Of a stretch of 64,000 nt of DNA, positions 11,295 to 20,355 are shown one piece after another. Both the position numbers and the translations under genes were made by a program. Source of the DNA: Bartonella bovis 91-4 (GTDB lineage: Bacteria > Pseudomonadota > Alphaproteobacteria > Rhizobiales > Rhizobiaceae); NCBI RefSeq assembly GCF_000384965.1, contig NZ_CM001844.1, positions 593,341 through 657,340 on the forward strand. The letters are read 5' to 3'. The first letter of the stretch is position 1; every line of letters begins with the position of its first letter. A model generated the notes under the pieces. It saw only the letters and a list, made by a program, of their open reading frames with translations, made no database searches and was not told the origin of the DNA.

Positions 11295-11744
11295 TAATTG
11301 GGTTAGCTTAAGACGCGTAATGAATATTACATTTTGCGGGTTGCATTATAACAAGACTAAAAACTAAAACTTGAATGCAAACAATATTATGAAAATGCAC
11401 AAATTTCATAGATTTATTGAGGTGCTATTTTTAAAATTTTTCATGTTTATAACGAACTTGGAATTATCGTCTTTTGAGTATTTTTTTATTTTTAGCTATT
11501 AGTAGGAACAAATTTTTGCAAAATGACAAAGTGTATTTATAAATTTAGTGCATATGCTCATAGGTTTGTTTTAATTTCATTTGAATAAACAATAAATTTA
11601 TCAATTGGATCTCTCCAATGATTTTATGATATCGGTAGGATTTATAACAGTGATTTCTCTATAAAGATGCTATAATTATGAGTAACAGATCTTTTGAATG
11701 ATAAGTTGTTTAAATTACATGAGTCTGCATTTCACAAATGCATA
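11295..11744. other. AT-rich intergenic stretch holding cinA remnants
   Basis: No intact gene is present on either strand. The right half, read on the minus strand, carries the decayed cinA described separately. The left half (about 11295-11550) shows nothing I can identify. Confidence 0.6.
11561..11694 (-). pseudogene. cinA: Remnant of CinA C-terminal (amidohydrolase-like) domain
   Basis: Three peptides on the minus strand line up in order and spacing with the start of the CinA C-terminal domain. KDLLLIIIAS (11694-11665) matches the KLMIATAES region, TDIIKSLER (11636-11610) matches LTDIAGSS, and DKFIVYSNEIKTNL (11602-11561) matches DRGFVVYSNEAKTDL. Stops and frame changes separate them, and about four codons appear lost around the TAESCTGG segment. 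The rest of the domain, with the ITGIAGPGG motif, is not recognisable. In other Rhizobiales cinA lies next to ispDF, as here. The match is by eye to remembered family consensus, so this is a moderate call. Confidence 0.5.
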
Positions 11745-12938
11745 TCATTTTGAAATTTCTCCTGGATAAATGACAGTAGCCGTTGCAAGAGAAGCAATAC
11801 CTTCTTCACGACCAATGAATCCTAGTTTTTCATTAGTTGTTGCTTTAATAGAAATACGATCGGCTGAAATTGTGAGTATATTCATAAGGTGTGTTACCAT
11901 CATATGACGATAGGAACTGATTTTAGGTTTCTCGGCAATGAGCGTGATATCAACATTAGCAATACGGCCTCCTGCTTGCTTAATAATATTAACAGCATGG
12001 CGTAGAAAAATTTCTGATGGTGCATTTTTCCATTGAGGGTCAGAGGGAGGAAAGTAAATGCCGATATCTCCTGCGCCTTGAGTAGCTAAAAGAGCATCTG
12101 TTAGTGCATGAAGAGCAACATCAGAGTCTGAATGTCCATTTAATTTCTTTGTAAAAGGAATTTTTACGCCACATAATGTAATATAATCACCATCTATAAA
12201 AGAATGGACATCATAACCATTTCCAGTGCGAATATCAGGAAACATGGGTGCTCTTTTCTGGAGATATGAATGTGCGGTTTCAAGATCTTCCGGCCATGTA
12301 ATTTTTATATTATTAGGATTTCCAGGAATGATTCGTATAGGAATACCAAACCATTCGGCGATTGCTGAATCATCGGTGAAATTTTGTTTGCAAGATTGTA
12401 TCGCTTTTTCATGAGCTGCTAAAATAAGTTCAAATGGAAAACATTGTGGAGTTTGTGCACTATAAAAATTGCTACGCGGGATTGTTTCTAAAACATAATG
12501 TGCATTATTTGCACGTTTAAGTGTATCGGAAATAGGAAGAGCAGGAAGCACACCTTCTTGATGGTTGATAGTAGCGTGAATTTGCTCAAGAAGCTTATTT
12601 TCAACAAAAGGGCGTGCACCATCATGAATATGGACATATTCTGGTTTGATATCTTTGAGTGCATGAAGTCCGCACAAAGCAGATAATTGACGTGTAGCAC
12701 CTCCTTCCACAATGATGAGATCTTTCTTAAAATCAGCTATAGCATTTTTACATATTTGGTGGTCATCTGGGTGGATAACCAAAATAACGGTTGTGATAGC
12801 TGAATGTTGTAAAAAACAACGCACGGTATGATAAATAACCGGCTTGTGTCCTAAAAGCCAGTATTGTTTGGGACTATTTTGTAAAGATCTCGCTCTTTTG
12901 CCACGTCCAGCGGCTAATATTATAGCTGCAATAGAAAT
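11745..12938 (-). CDS. ispDF: Bifunctional IspD/IspF enzyme (non-mevalonate isoprenoid pathway)
   Basis: The N-terminal domain makes CDP-methylerythritol from MEP and CTP; the C-terminal domain cyclises the CDP-ME 2-phosphate to MEcPP. From the proposed start the product is 397 residues: the IspD nucleotide loop IILAAGRGKRA at residues 6-16, then the IspF domain from about residue 233 with metal-binding DVH in GNGYDVHSF. No ATG, GTG or TTG lies between the in-frame stop upstream and residue 39, and starting there would delete the nucleotide loop. ATT at 12938 has AAGGA at 12950-12946 exactly seven bases before it, so I infer an ATT start. rirA ends 67 bases upstream on the same strand. Confidence 0.9.
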   Translation of the reverse strand: MSIAAIILAAGRGKRARSLQNSPKQYWLLGHKPVIYHTVRCFLQHSAITTVILVIHPDDHQICKNAIADFKKDLIIVEGGATRQLSALCGLHALKDIKPEYVHIHDGARPFVENKLLEQIHATINHQEGVLPALPISDTLKRANNAHYVLETIPRSNFYSAQTPQCFPFELILAAHEKAIQSCKQNFTDDSAIAEWFGIPIRIIPGNPNNIKITWPEDLETAHSYLQKRAPMFPDIRTGNGYDVHSFIDGDYITLCGVKIPFTKKLNGHSDSDVALHALTDALLATQGAGDIGIYFPPSDPQWKNAPSEIFLRHAVNIIKQAGGRIANVDITLIAEKPKISSYRHMMVTHLMNILTISADRISIKATTNEKLGFIGREEGIASLATATVIYPGEISK

Positions 12939-13005
12939 ACTTAATTCCTTTTTGAAATTTGATTTAAACTAATTATTTTGTGGTTTTTCTATGATCAACT
13001 CTTTA

Positions 13006-13419
13006 TTAGCGTTGTAATAATGGTTGTTGCAAATCAGAAATGGATGTTGTTGATAATACATCAAAAAAAGCATTTAATGCATTTTTGAGTACGATATTTA
13101 AATTACAAGAATTAACCAGTGGGCAATTAACTTCTGTTTTATCAAAACATTCTGCCATGGAAAAATTATCTTCTATTATTTTCACGACATCAGCCACTGA
13201 GATCTCTGTTGCTGGTTTAGCTAATTTGATACCACCATTGCGTCCGCGTACTGTTTGCAAAAAGCCTGCTCCCACTAATGGTTGAAGAATTTTAAATAAA
13301 AAAAGCTCGGAAATGGCATATGTTTTAGCAATTTCAGGGATAGAACTTAAACTATCCTGATTAGACGCGCAGTACATGAGTATTCGGAGAGCATAATTTG
13401 TTTTTTTTGTTAATCGCAT
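13006..13419 (-). CDS. rirA: Rrf2-family iron-responsive regulator RirA
   Basis: RirA is the rhizobial iron regulator: with an Fe-S cluster bound it represses iron-uptake genes. The start is the ATG at 13419 with AAGGAG just upstream (MRLTKKTNYALRILMYC); a longer frame from 13446 lacks such support. The 137-residue product has the Rrf2 winged helix (PEIAKTYAISELFLFKILQPL as recognition region, VRGRNGGI wing) and three cysteines C91, C99 and C105, the spacing described for RirA cluster ligands, which separates it from IscR or NsrR. It is shorter at the C-terminus than the roughly 160-residue rhizobial proteins. It diverges from ntrY and may be co-transcribed with ispDF. Confidence 0.87.
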   Translation of the reverse strand: MRLTKKTNYALRILMYCASNQDSLSSIPEIAKTYAISELFLFKILQPLVGAGFLQTVRGRNGGIKLAKPATEISVADVVKIIEDNFSMAECFDKTEVNCPLVNSCNLNIVLKNALNAFFDVLSTTSISDLQQPLLQR

Positions 13420-13587
13420 GACATCTCCTTGAAAAGTATTAATCAAACATACTTTATTTTAAAACTCTTTCAAAAATGTAGAAATTCTTTCTTAATTTTT
13501 GAATTAGTTATATTGTAAACATAGCATTACTAATTTTTATCACAAAGGGTTGTGTGAGAACAAGGAGATAAGTAACGTAAGATCATC

Positions 13588-15810
13588 ATGAATACAACAT
13601 CTGTGACAGATCTCCAGGATATAAACCAAAATACTTATAGCGATGAGACGCGTCGTTTAAGTAATATGTATACATTTTGGGGTATCACAATTATTATATT
13701 AGCTTTGCTAACAGCTTTTGTTTCATTTATTATTCTTGTTGGATTGACCTCTATTGTACCCAATAGAGCTGTGACACTAGTCCTTATAGGAATTAATAGC
13801 ATTTGGATTTTGGTGCTGGGAGTCATTGTTTTATATGAGATAGTTCCTATTATTCGTGCGTGGCGGTCAGGGCGTGCTGCTTCACGTCTTCATGTGCGCC
13901 TTATTTCGTTATTTGCGCTTGTTGCAACATTGCCTGCTGTTGCTGTTGCTCTCATTTTAGGGCCTGCTCTTAATTTAGGGCTCGATCGGTGGTTTGATAC
14001 AACAACTCGGCAAATTGTGGGTTCTTCTATCGATTTAGCTAATGCTTATGCCGATGAAATGCTTCAAAATTTGAAAAATTTATCTTATGCTATGGCGTTT
14101 GCGCTTGATAATAAGAAGCTCCTAGCACACAATCCAGTTGAATATCGGTTACAATTAACACGTCATGCTGCAGGTCGCAATCTTCGTGGTGCGTTTTTGT
14201 TAAGCTCGACAGGGACTATTTTTGCTTCAAGTGATCTTGGTGATGAAGATAAATTGCCCATTCCACCATCTCATCTTATTGCTCAAGCAACCAGTGAAAG
14301 ACCTTTTTCTTTTCAGCCGGGAGTTCATGATTATTTTGGTATCGTTTTGAAATTTACAAATATCTCAAATACGTTTTTATATTTGGTGCGTGATGTTGAT
14401 AAAGATGTATTATCTGCTTTACGTTTAACGGAAATCAATACAGATCGTTATCGTGATTTGAATAAAAATCGTCTACCAACACAAATTGCGTTTGGTATGC
14501 TTTATTTATGTCTTTTTTTAAGTTTATTTTTATCAGCTATTTGGGCTGGTATCGCCGTTGCTGATCGCTTGGTACGTCCCATTCGGCTTCTTATAGGTGC
14601 AGCTGATGATGTTGCTTCTGGGAATATGGAAGTGTTTGTGCCGGTACGTGCGAGGGATGGGGATATTGGGCAGTTATCAAAAACTTTTAATTACATGGTC
14701 AACGAACTTAAAAGTCGGCGTAATGAGTTGATAGCAGTTCGCGATCAAATCGATGAAAGGCGACGTTTTTCTGAAGCTGTTTTATCTGGTGTAACAGCAG
14801 GTGTGGCCGGAATTGATGATAATGGGAATATTACAATTATTAATAGGTCTATTGAGACAATGTTTGGTATTAATTCTGAACAAGTTATAGGACACAGTCT
14901 TTTATCATTAAGTGCTGAAATCGGGAAGGTTTTTGAGTTCGTTCGTTCGTCAGGGCGCAAAAACCATCGTGAGCAGGTGACTTTAAACGTGGCAGAACAA
15001 GAGCGTGTCTGTAATGTACAAATTACAATGGAGGAAGATGATGGGCAAGGGCAATCTTGGGTTCTAACAATTGATGATATTACAGACCTTGTAGAAGCGC
15101 AACGTTCATCAGCGTGGGCAGATATTGCACGCCGTATTGCGCATGAAATTAAAAACCCACTTACACCTATTCAGTTATCGGCTGAGCGTATTCGTAGGCG
15201 TTACGGTAAAATTATTACGCAAGATCAAGAAGTTTTCAATCAGTGTGTTAATACAATTATTCGACAGGTTGGAGATATTGGGTGTATGGTTGATGAATTT
15301 TCTTCTTTTGCACGTATGCCCAAACCACACATGCGTTTTTCAGATATACGTGGGTTACTGCGTGAAGCGTGTTTTTTGATAGAAGTTACACGACATGATA
15401 TCCATTTTGAGCAAGATTTTGGCGATATACCACTTATAGGTGAATTTGATAGTCGTCTTATTGTTCAGGCATTTAGTAATGTCATTAAAAATGCAAGTGA
15501 AGCAATTGATTCAGTTGCGCGAGAAAAAGGTATTCACGGCCATATTTGGGTACGTTCTTATCGTCAAAGAGAGCATTTAGTTGTGGATGTTATTGATAAT
15601 GGTAAAGGGCTTCCTAAAGAACAAAGGCAAAAATTATTAGAGCCTTATATAACAACGCGAGAAAAAGGAACAGGGCTTGGTTTAGCTATTGTTCGTAAAA
15701 TTATTGAAGATCATGGTGGCTACATGGAATTGCATGATGCATTAGATAGTTTTTATGAAGGTCGTGGTGCGATGATTCGTATGGTATTTCCGGCGGGTCG
15801 AACAAGATAG
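13588..15810 (+). CDS. ntrY: NtrY-type transmembrane sensor histidine kinase
   Basis: NtrY is the sensor of the NtrY/NtrX two-component system, linked in alphaproteobacteria to nitrogen and redox or oxygen status. The 740-residue product is full length. Two N-terminal hydrophobic helices lie about residues 25-90, a further hydrophobic segment begins near 100, and a periplasmic region follows to a helix near 300-325. Then come HAMP, PAS (AVLSGVTAGVAGIDDNG), the dimerisation and phosphoacceptor domain with H519 in RIAHEIKNPLTP, and the ATPase domain with NVIKNASEAID, DNGKGLP and GTGLGLAIV. ntrX begins 38 bases after its stop. No ntrB or ntrC lies upstream; rirA is divergent instead. Confidence 0.94.
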   Translation: MNTTSVTDLQDINQNTYSDETRRLSNMYTFWGITIIILALLTAFVSFIILVGLTSIVPNRAVTLVLIGINSIWILVLGVIVLYEIVPIIRAWRSGRAASRLHVRLISLFALVATLPAVAVALILGPALNLGLDRWFDTTTRQIVGSSIDLANAYADEMLQNLKNLSYAMAFALDNKKLLAHNPVEYRLQLTRHAAGRNLRGAFLLSSTGTIFASSDLGDEDKLPIPPSHLIAQATSERPFSFQPGVHDYFGIVLKFTNISNTFLYLVRDVDKDVLSALRLTEINTDRYRDLNKNRLPTQIAFGMLYLCLFLSLFLSAIWAGIAVADRLVRPIRLLIGAADDVASGNMEVFVPVRARDGDIGQLSKTFNYMVNELKSRRNELIAVRDQIDERRRFSEAVLSGVTAGVAGIDDNGNITIINRSIETMFGINSEQVIGHSLLSLSAEIGKVFEFVRSSGRKNHREQVTLNVAEQERVCNVQITMEEDDGQGQSWVLTIDDITDLVEAQRSSAWADIARRIAHEIKNPLTPIQLSAERIRRRYGKIITQDQEVFNQCVNTIIRQVGDIGCMVDEFSSFARMPKPHMRFSDIRGLLREACFLIEVTRHDIHFEQDFGDIPLIGEFDSRLIVQAFSNVIKNASEAIDSVAREKGIHGHIWVRSYRQREHLVVDVIDNGKGLPKEQRQKLLEPYITTREKGTGLGLAIVRKIIEDHGGYMELHDALDSFYEGRGAMIRMVFPAGRTR

Positions 15811-15848
15811 TATGGCACAAACCACAAATCATAAGATAAGGGAATGAG

Positions 15849-17204
15849 ATGGTAGCAGATATCTTAATTGTTGATGATGAAGCAGATATTCGTGAGCTTA
15901 TTGCTGGTATTTTGAATGATGAAGGCTATGAAACACGTATTGCGTGTCATGCTGATGAAGCGTTAGCACAAATTAGTGAGCGTGTTCCAAAACTAATTTT
16001 TTTAGATATTTGGTTGCAAGGAAGTCGTCTTGATGGCTTAGCATTGCTTGATGAAATCAAAGCTCGACACCCCACTCTTCCAGTAGTTATGATTTCTGGT
16101 CATGGTAATATTGAGACAGCTGTTTCTGCTATAAAACGGGGTGCGTATGATTTCATTGAGAAACCTTTTAAGACTGATCGTCTTATCTTAGTTGCTGAAC
16201 GAACTCTTGAAAACTCAAAATTAAAACGTGAGCTTTTAGAATTACGACAACGCTCAAATGAGGCACAAGAATTACTTGGAACATCGACTGTTATGAAGCA
16301 TTTGCGCCAAACTATAGAAAAAGTGGCGCCAACCAATAGTCGTGTCATGATTACTGGTCCTTCAGGGGCAGGGAAAGAAATGGTGGCACGTACTATTCAC
16401 GCACTTTCAACACGTTCTAATGGACCATTTGTTACGATAAATGCCGCAACGATTGTTCCCGAGAGAATGGAAATAGAATTATTTGGTAATGAAGTAGAAG
16501 GTAGTGAACGTAAGATTGGTGCACTAGAAGAGGCCCACGGCGGGATATTATATATTGATGAAATTTGTGATATGCCGCGTGAAACTCAGGGTAAGATTCT
16601 TCAGGTATTGACGACACAAACCTTTGAAAGGGTTGGTGGTACAAAGCGTGTCAAAGTGGATGTTCGTGTGATTTCTTCAACAGCGCAGAATATTGAAAAT
16701 TTAATTTCTGATGGGCGTTTTAGAGAAGACCTTTTTCATCGTCTTGCAGTTGTTCCTATTTGTGTTCCACCTCTTTGTGCGCGTCGTGAAGATATTCCGG
16801 AGCTCGTTCAGCATTTTGTTAGAACAATATCACATCAACTTGGTATTAAACCGCGTGAAATTAGTGATGATGTTATAGCTGTTTTGCAAGCGCATACATG
16901 GCCAGGTAATGTACGCCAATTACGTAATAATATTGAACGCCTTCTCATTCTTGTGCGTGATGATAAACCAATAACAACAGAATTACTTCCTGTTGAAGTG
17001 AGTGATTCTTTTCCACGTGTTCAAATAGATACAGATGAAAATATAATGGATTTACCATTGCGTGAAGCACGTGAATTATTTGAAAAGAGATATTTAGTGG
17101 CACAGATCGGACGTTTGGGTGGAAATATATCTCGTACTGCTGAATTTATAGGTATGGAGCGCTCAGCTTTACATCGTAAACTTAAAGCGCTTGGAGTTTC
17201 GTAA
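15849..17204 (+). CDS. ntrX: NtrX-type response regulator (AAA+, lacking GAFTGA loop)
   Basis: Partner of NtrY. The 451-residue product has a receiver domain with acidic pocket DDE (residues 9-11) and phosphoacceptor D53 (FLDIWLQGS). It then has an AAA+ domain with Walker A GPSGAGKE near residue 170 and a Walker B-like ILYIDEICDMP, and a Fis-type helix-turn-helix at the end (GGNISRTAEFIGMERSALHRKL). In classic sigma-54 activators ELFG is followed by a GAFTGA loop; here the segment at residues 210-225 reads ELFGNEVEGSERKIGALEE, so the loop that contacts sigma-54 is absent. This suggests regulation without sigma-54, as reported for other alphaproteobacterial NtrX. trkA follows after 3 bases. 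Confidence 0.94.
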   Translation: MVADILIVDDEADIRELIAGILNDEGYETRIACHADEALAQISERVPKLIFLDIWLQGSRLDGLALLDEIKARHPTLPVVMISGHGNIETAVSAIKRGAYDFIEKPFKTDRLILVAERTLENSKLKRELLELRQRSNEAQELLGTSTVMKHLRQTIEKVAPTNSRVMITGPSGAGKEMVARTIHALSTRSNGPFVTINAATIVPERMEIELFGNEVEGSERKIGALEEAHGGILYIDEICDMPRETQGKILQVLTTQTFERVGGTKRVKVDVRVISSTAQNIENLISDGRFREDLFHRLAVVPICVPPLCARREDIPELVQHFVRTISHQLGIKPREISDDVIAVLQAHTWPGNVRQLRNNIERLLILVRDDKPITTELLPVEVSDSFPRVQIDTDENIMDLPLREARELFEKRYLVAQIGRLGGNISRTAEFIGMERSALHRKLKALGVS

Positions 17205-17207
17205 ATT

Positions 17208-18584
17208 ATGCGTGTTATTATTTGTGGGGCAGGGCAGGTCGGTTATGGGATAGCAGAGCGTCTTTCTGCTGAAAATCATGATATAACCGTTATAGATGTT
17301 GAAGCGAGATTAGTTGAAAAAATTCGCGATGCGTTAGATGTTAGAAGTTTTGTTGGTTATGGTTCACACCCTGAAGTTCTTTTAGCCGCAGGCGCTGATG
17401 AAGCTGATATGTTGATAGCAGTAACTTTATTTGATGAAGTCAATATGGTGGCTTGTCAGGTGGCCCATTCGTTATTTAATGTTCCAACTAAAATAGCTCG
17501 TATTCGTTCACAATCGTATTTAGAGCCATGTTATAAAACTCTGTTTGCGAGAGAGAATATTCCTATTGATGTAGTTATTTCGCCAGAAGTTGAAGTTGGG
17601 GAAATGGTTCTACGACGCATTGCCTTGCCTGGGGCGATAGATGTTCTCTATTTTTGTAATGATGATATTGTTGCGTTTGCTTTGGAATGTATGGAGGATT
17701 GCCCAGTTATTAATACGCCTCTGCGGCAGTTAACTGAGCTTTTTCCCGATCTTCGAACAACAGTTACTGCTATTAAGCGTGGTTCAGAATTACTGGTAGC
17801 GCACTCAGATACACAATTGCGCATTGGTGACGTTATTTATCTTATTGCAGCTCGCGATCAGGTACGTCGTGCAGTTGGACTTTTTGGTCATAAAGAACAA
17901 GAAGCACATCGCATAATTATTGCAGGGGGTGGTCACATTGGTCTGTATGTTGCTCAGGCTATTGAAAAACGCCTGCATAAGTTAAAATTGAAGATTATAG
18001 AGGCGGATAGAGAGAGAGCACTAACAATTGCCGATCAACTCGAAAAAACGACGGTTTTATATGGTGATGTGTTAGATCCGGTAATTCTTCAAGAAGCTGG
18101 AATTGACCAAGCTGATTTAATGATTACATTAACCAATCAAGATCAGGTTAATCTTTTAAGCGCTATTATAGCTAAAAGACTAGGGTGCAAAGCCAATATG
18201 GTTTTGATTAATAATGTTGCTTATCAAGAATTTAGTCGTACAGTTGGTGTAGATGCGCACTTAAATCCTCGTAGTGTTACTGTATCAAAAATTTTACAGC
18301 AAATGCGTCGTGGACGCATTCGTGCTGTCCATTCGGTTTTTAATGGCACTGCAGAAATTATTGAAGCTGAAGCAATGCAGACTTCCTCACTAATTGGTAA
18401 GTCATTATCAGAGCTTAAGTTATCAGAAGGTTTAAGAATTGGTGCAATTTATCGCAATAATACAATTATACAGCTTTTAGCAGATACGCGTATTTTACCT
18501 GGTGATCGAGTAGTGATATTTGCTCTTGCTGATAGTGTTCGTGATGTTGAGCAATTATTTCGTGTAAGCTTAGAATATTTTTAA
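17208..18584 (+). CDS. trkA: Trk potassium uptake regulatory subunit TrkA
   Basis: TrkA is a peripheral, NAD(H)-binding protein that gates the TrkH/TrkG potassium channel at the inner membrane. The 458-residue product has the expected two tandem RCK modules: the first with GAGQVGYGIAERL near residue 7, the second with AGGGHIGLYVAQ near residue 237, each followed by a TrkA-C domain. It starts 3 bases after ntrX, so ntrY-ntrX-trkA is almost surely one operon, an arrangement conserved in Rhizobiales. In many of those genomes hfq and hflX follow; here the next 900 bases hold no recognisable gene. Confidence 0.95.
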   Translation: MRVIICGAGQVGYGIAERLSAENHDITVIDVEARLVEKIRDALDVRSFVGYGSHPEVLLAAGADEADMLIAVTLFDEVNMVACQVAHSLFNVPTKIARIRSQSYLEPCYKTLFARENIPIDVVISPEVEVGEMVLRRIALPGAIDVLYFCNDDIVAFALECMEDCPVINTPLRQLTELFPDLRTTVTAIKRGSELLVAHSDTQLRIGDVIYLIAARDQVRRAVGLFGHKEQEAHRIIIAGGGHIGLYVAQAIEKRLHKLKLKIIEADRERALTIADQLEKTTVLYGDVLDPVILQEAGIDQADLMITLTNQDQVNLLSAIIAKRLGCKANMVLINNVAYQEFSRTVGVDAHLNPRSVTVSKILQQMRRGRIRAVHSVFNGTAEIIEAEAMQTSSLIGKSLSELKLSEGLRIGAIYRNNTIIQLLADTRILPGDRVVIFALADSVRDVEQLFRVSLEYF

Positions 18585-19504
18585 TACGCTTAAGGTATTA
18601 TACTTTTCAGTGTTATGCGTATTCAGTTGGTTAACTGGCTTTTGTTAAGCAATCAAGGATTGGGTTTGGGTTAGTATGTTAAGTTTAGTGATGAAAAAAT
18701 GCACTTTTGCCTATTTGTATTAATCATATAAAGCGCGAATCGCTTCTATAGTGTTTTTAGTACACTATCGCTTTGACTCTAATTTTTTAAGTTATGATCA
18801 CGATTATATAATTGCTCAATTTACAGATTTTTTTTGCGTTATATTCATGTCAAATCAATAAAATTTTTGGTTAGATCTAAATATTTATTTTGAAAATGGT
18901 TTCAGTTGATAGTGAATCAAATATGATTAGCAAGAACAATACTACAGAAATAAAATTTTAGCGTTTTATTATTCATTCTGATAACCTCGTGAATAAAAAT
19001 GTTTGAAGGTTATTTTGCAAATTCAAAAATTATTTCTGATATTAATTGAAGTTTAAGCACTGTATTGAAAACCATAATTAAAAAAGAAAAATCCTTAATT
19101 CTACCAAGAAAGCTTGGAATAAAGATATTTCGCAATAATGATATTGCATGATTAACTAAATAATATGATTTTTCATGAACAAGAAAATTATTATTAAACA
19201 AGATGCAAAACTGAAAGGATTTTTAACTTTAAAATAATGAATAAATTACCTTGCATAGAGTTTCATTATACAAAATATTAGAAATGTCTCATTTAAAAAG
19301 AAAGTTTTTAGCATTAGGCAAAATTACGCATGTCTGATGCTCAGAGTTTTTTTTGGAGTGGAGTTTTTATAACTATTTTAACTGTTGAGATTTTAATTCT
19401 ATTTTATCATGATTGATTGTGGCTTGCGTCAGGGAGTATTGGTAGCTTATGACTAATACAATTAAATGCGTTAATAGCAATTCTTATTAATGGAAGTAAA
19501 AAGT
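18585..19504. other. Gene-free 0.9-kb stretch between trkA and clpP
   Basis: No frame on either strand gives a recognisable protein, and I found no remnant of hfq or hflX, which often follow trkA in Rhizobiales. The stretch is very AT-rich. It holds a compact set of inverted repeats at 18730-18774, listed separately. A 28-codon frame at 19330-19416 has only a poor ribosome binding site and is not called. Confidence 0.7.
18730..18774. repeat. Nested inverted repeats downstream of trkA
   Basis: AAGCG (18731-18735) pairs with CGCTT (18741-18745), and ATAGTGT (18748-18754) pairs with ACACTAT (18762-18768). AAAGCG (18730-18735) can alternatively pair with CGCTTT (18769-18774), enclosing the second hairpin. 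A run of Ts begins at 18783. It may act as a terminator for ntrYX-trkA. Confidence 0.45.
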
Positions 19505-20137
19505 ATGAGCGATCCAATAAAAACAGCGCTGAATCTGGTTCCTATGGTTGTTGAACAAACTAATCGTGGTGAACGTGCTTATGATATTTTTTCCCGCCTT
19601 TTGAAAGAGCGAATCATTTTCATTAATGGCCCTGTTGAGGATGGTATGGCAATGCTTGTGTGTGCTCAATTGCTTTTTTTGGAAGCGGAAAATCCTAAAA
19701 AGGAAATCAGTCTTTATATTAATTCACCAGGTGGTGTGGTAACATCTGGAATGGCAATTTATGACACTATGCAGTTTATTCGTCCTCCTGTTTCTACGTT
19801 GTGCATGGGGCAAGCTGCATCTATGGGGTCGTTACTTTTAACAGCTGGAGCAAAGGGTCACCGTTTTTCGTTGCCAAATGCACGTATCATGGTACATCAA
19901 CCATCTGGTGGTTTTCAGGGGCAAGTCTCTGATATTGAACGGCATGCGCAAGATATTATAAAGATGAAACGACGTTTAAATGAAATTTATGTTCAACATA
20001 CAGGTCAGGATTATGAAATTATTGAAAAAACGCTTGATCGCGATCATTTTATGACAGCAGAAGAATCTAAAAAATTCGGTCTAATCGACGATGTTATACA
20101 ATATCGTATGGTAACTGAAAAAGAAGAGACAGATTAA
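19505..20137 (+). CDS. clpP: ATP-dependent Clp protease proteolytic subunit
   Basis: ClpP is the serine peptidase chamber that degrades substrates fed by ClpX or ClpA. I choose ATG 19505 ([10 protein letters not shown]), the usual alphaproteobacterial N-terminus; an ATG at 19490 would add five residues. The 210-residue product carries the catalytic Ser S106 in [10 protein letters not shown] and His H131 in [10 protein letters not shown], with the Asp of the triad in the LDRDHFM region. clpX lies about 220 bases downstream and lon after that, so three ATP-dependent protease genes are clustered. The stretch before it is long and empty, so it probably has its own promoter. Confidence 0.97.
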   Translation: MSDPIKTALNLVPMVVEQTNRGERAYDIFSRLLKERIIFINGPVEDGMAMLVCAQLLFLEAENPKKEISLYINSPGGVVTSGMAIYDTMQFIRPPVSTLCMGQAASMGSLLLTAGAKGHRFSLPNARIMVHQPSGGFQGQVSDIERHAQDIIKMKRRLNEIYVQHTGQDYEIIEKTLDRDHFMTAEESKKFGLIDDVIQYRMVTEKEETD

Positions 20138-20355
20138 GAATTTTTATAGAAAAAATAGCTAATTCTGAAGTACATAAAAATTGCCTTTAAAATAGCTATT
20201 TTAAAATATAGATTTTGTAAAAATTGTCATAAAATAATAGGGAAATACTCAAAAATATTGTGATAATTGTAGTTTTGTATATATTTGGGTTGTTGTTATA
20301 AAAAACCTCTTTGTGAAGATAAAGTATTCAGATATTGAGGTGAAAGGAAAATGAG

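Noticed and set aside
19010..19201. 63-codon minus-strand frame between trkA and clpP
   Set aside because: Low-complexity Leu/Phe/Asn composition, no ribosome binding site I could see, and no family resemblance.
19330..19416. 28-codon hydrophobic frame before clpP
   Set aside because: The nearest purine-rich site is too far from the ATG, and chance hydrophobic frames are frequent in such AT-rich DNA.
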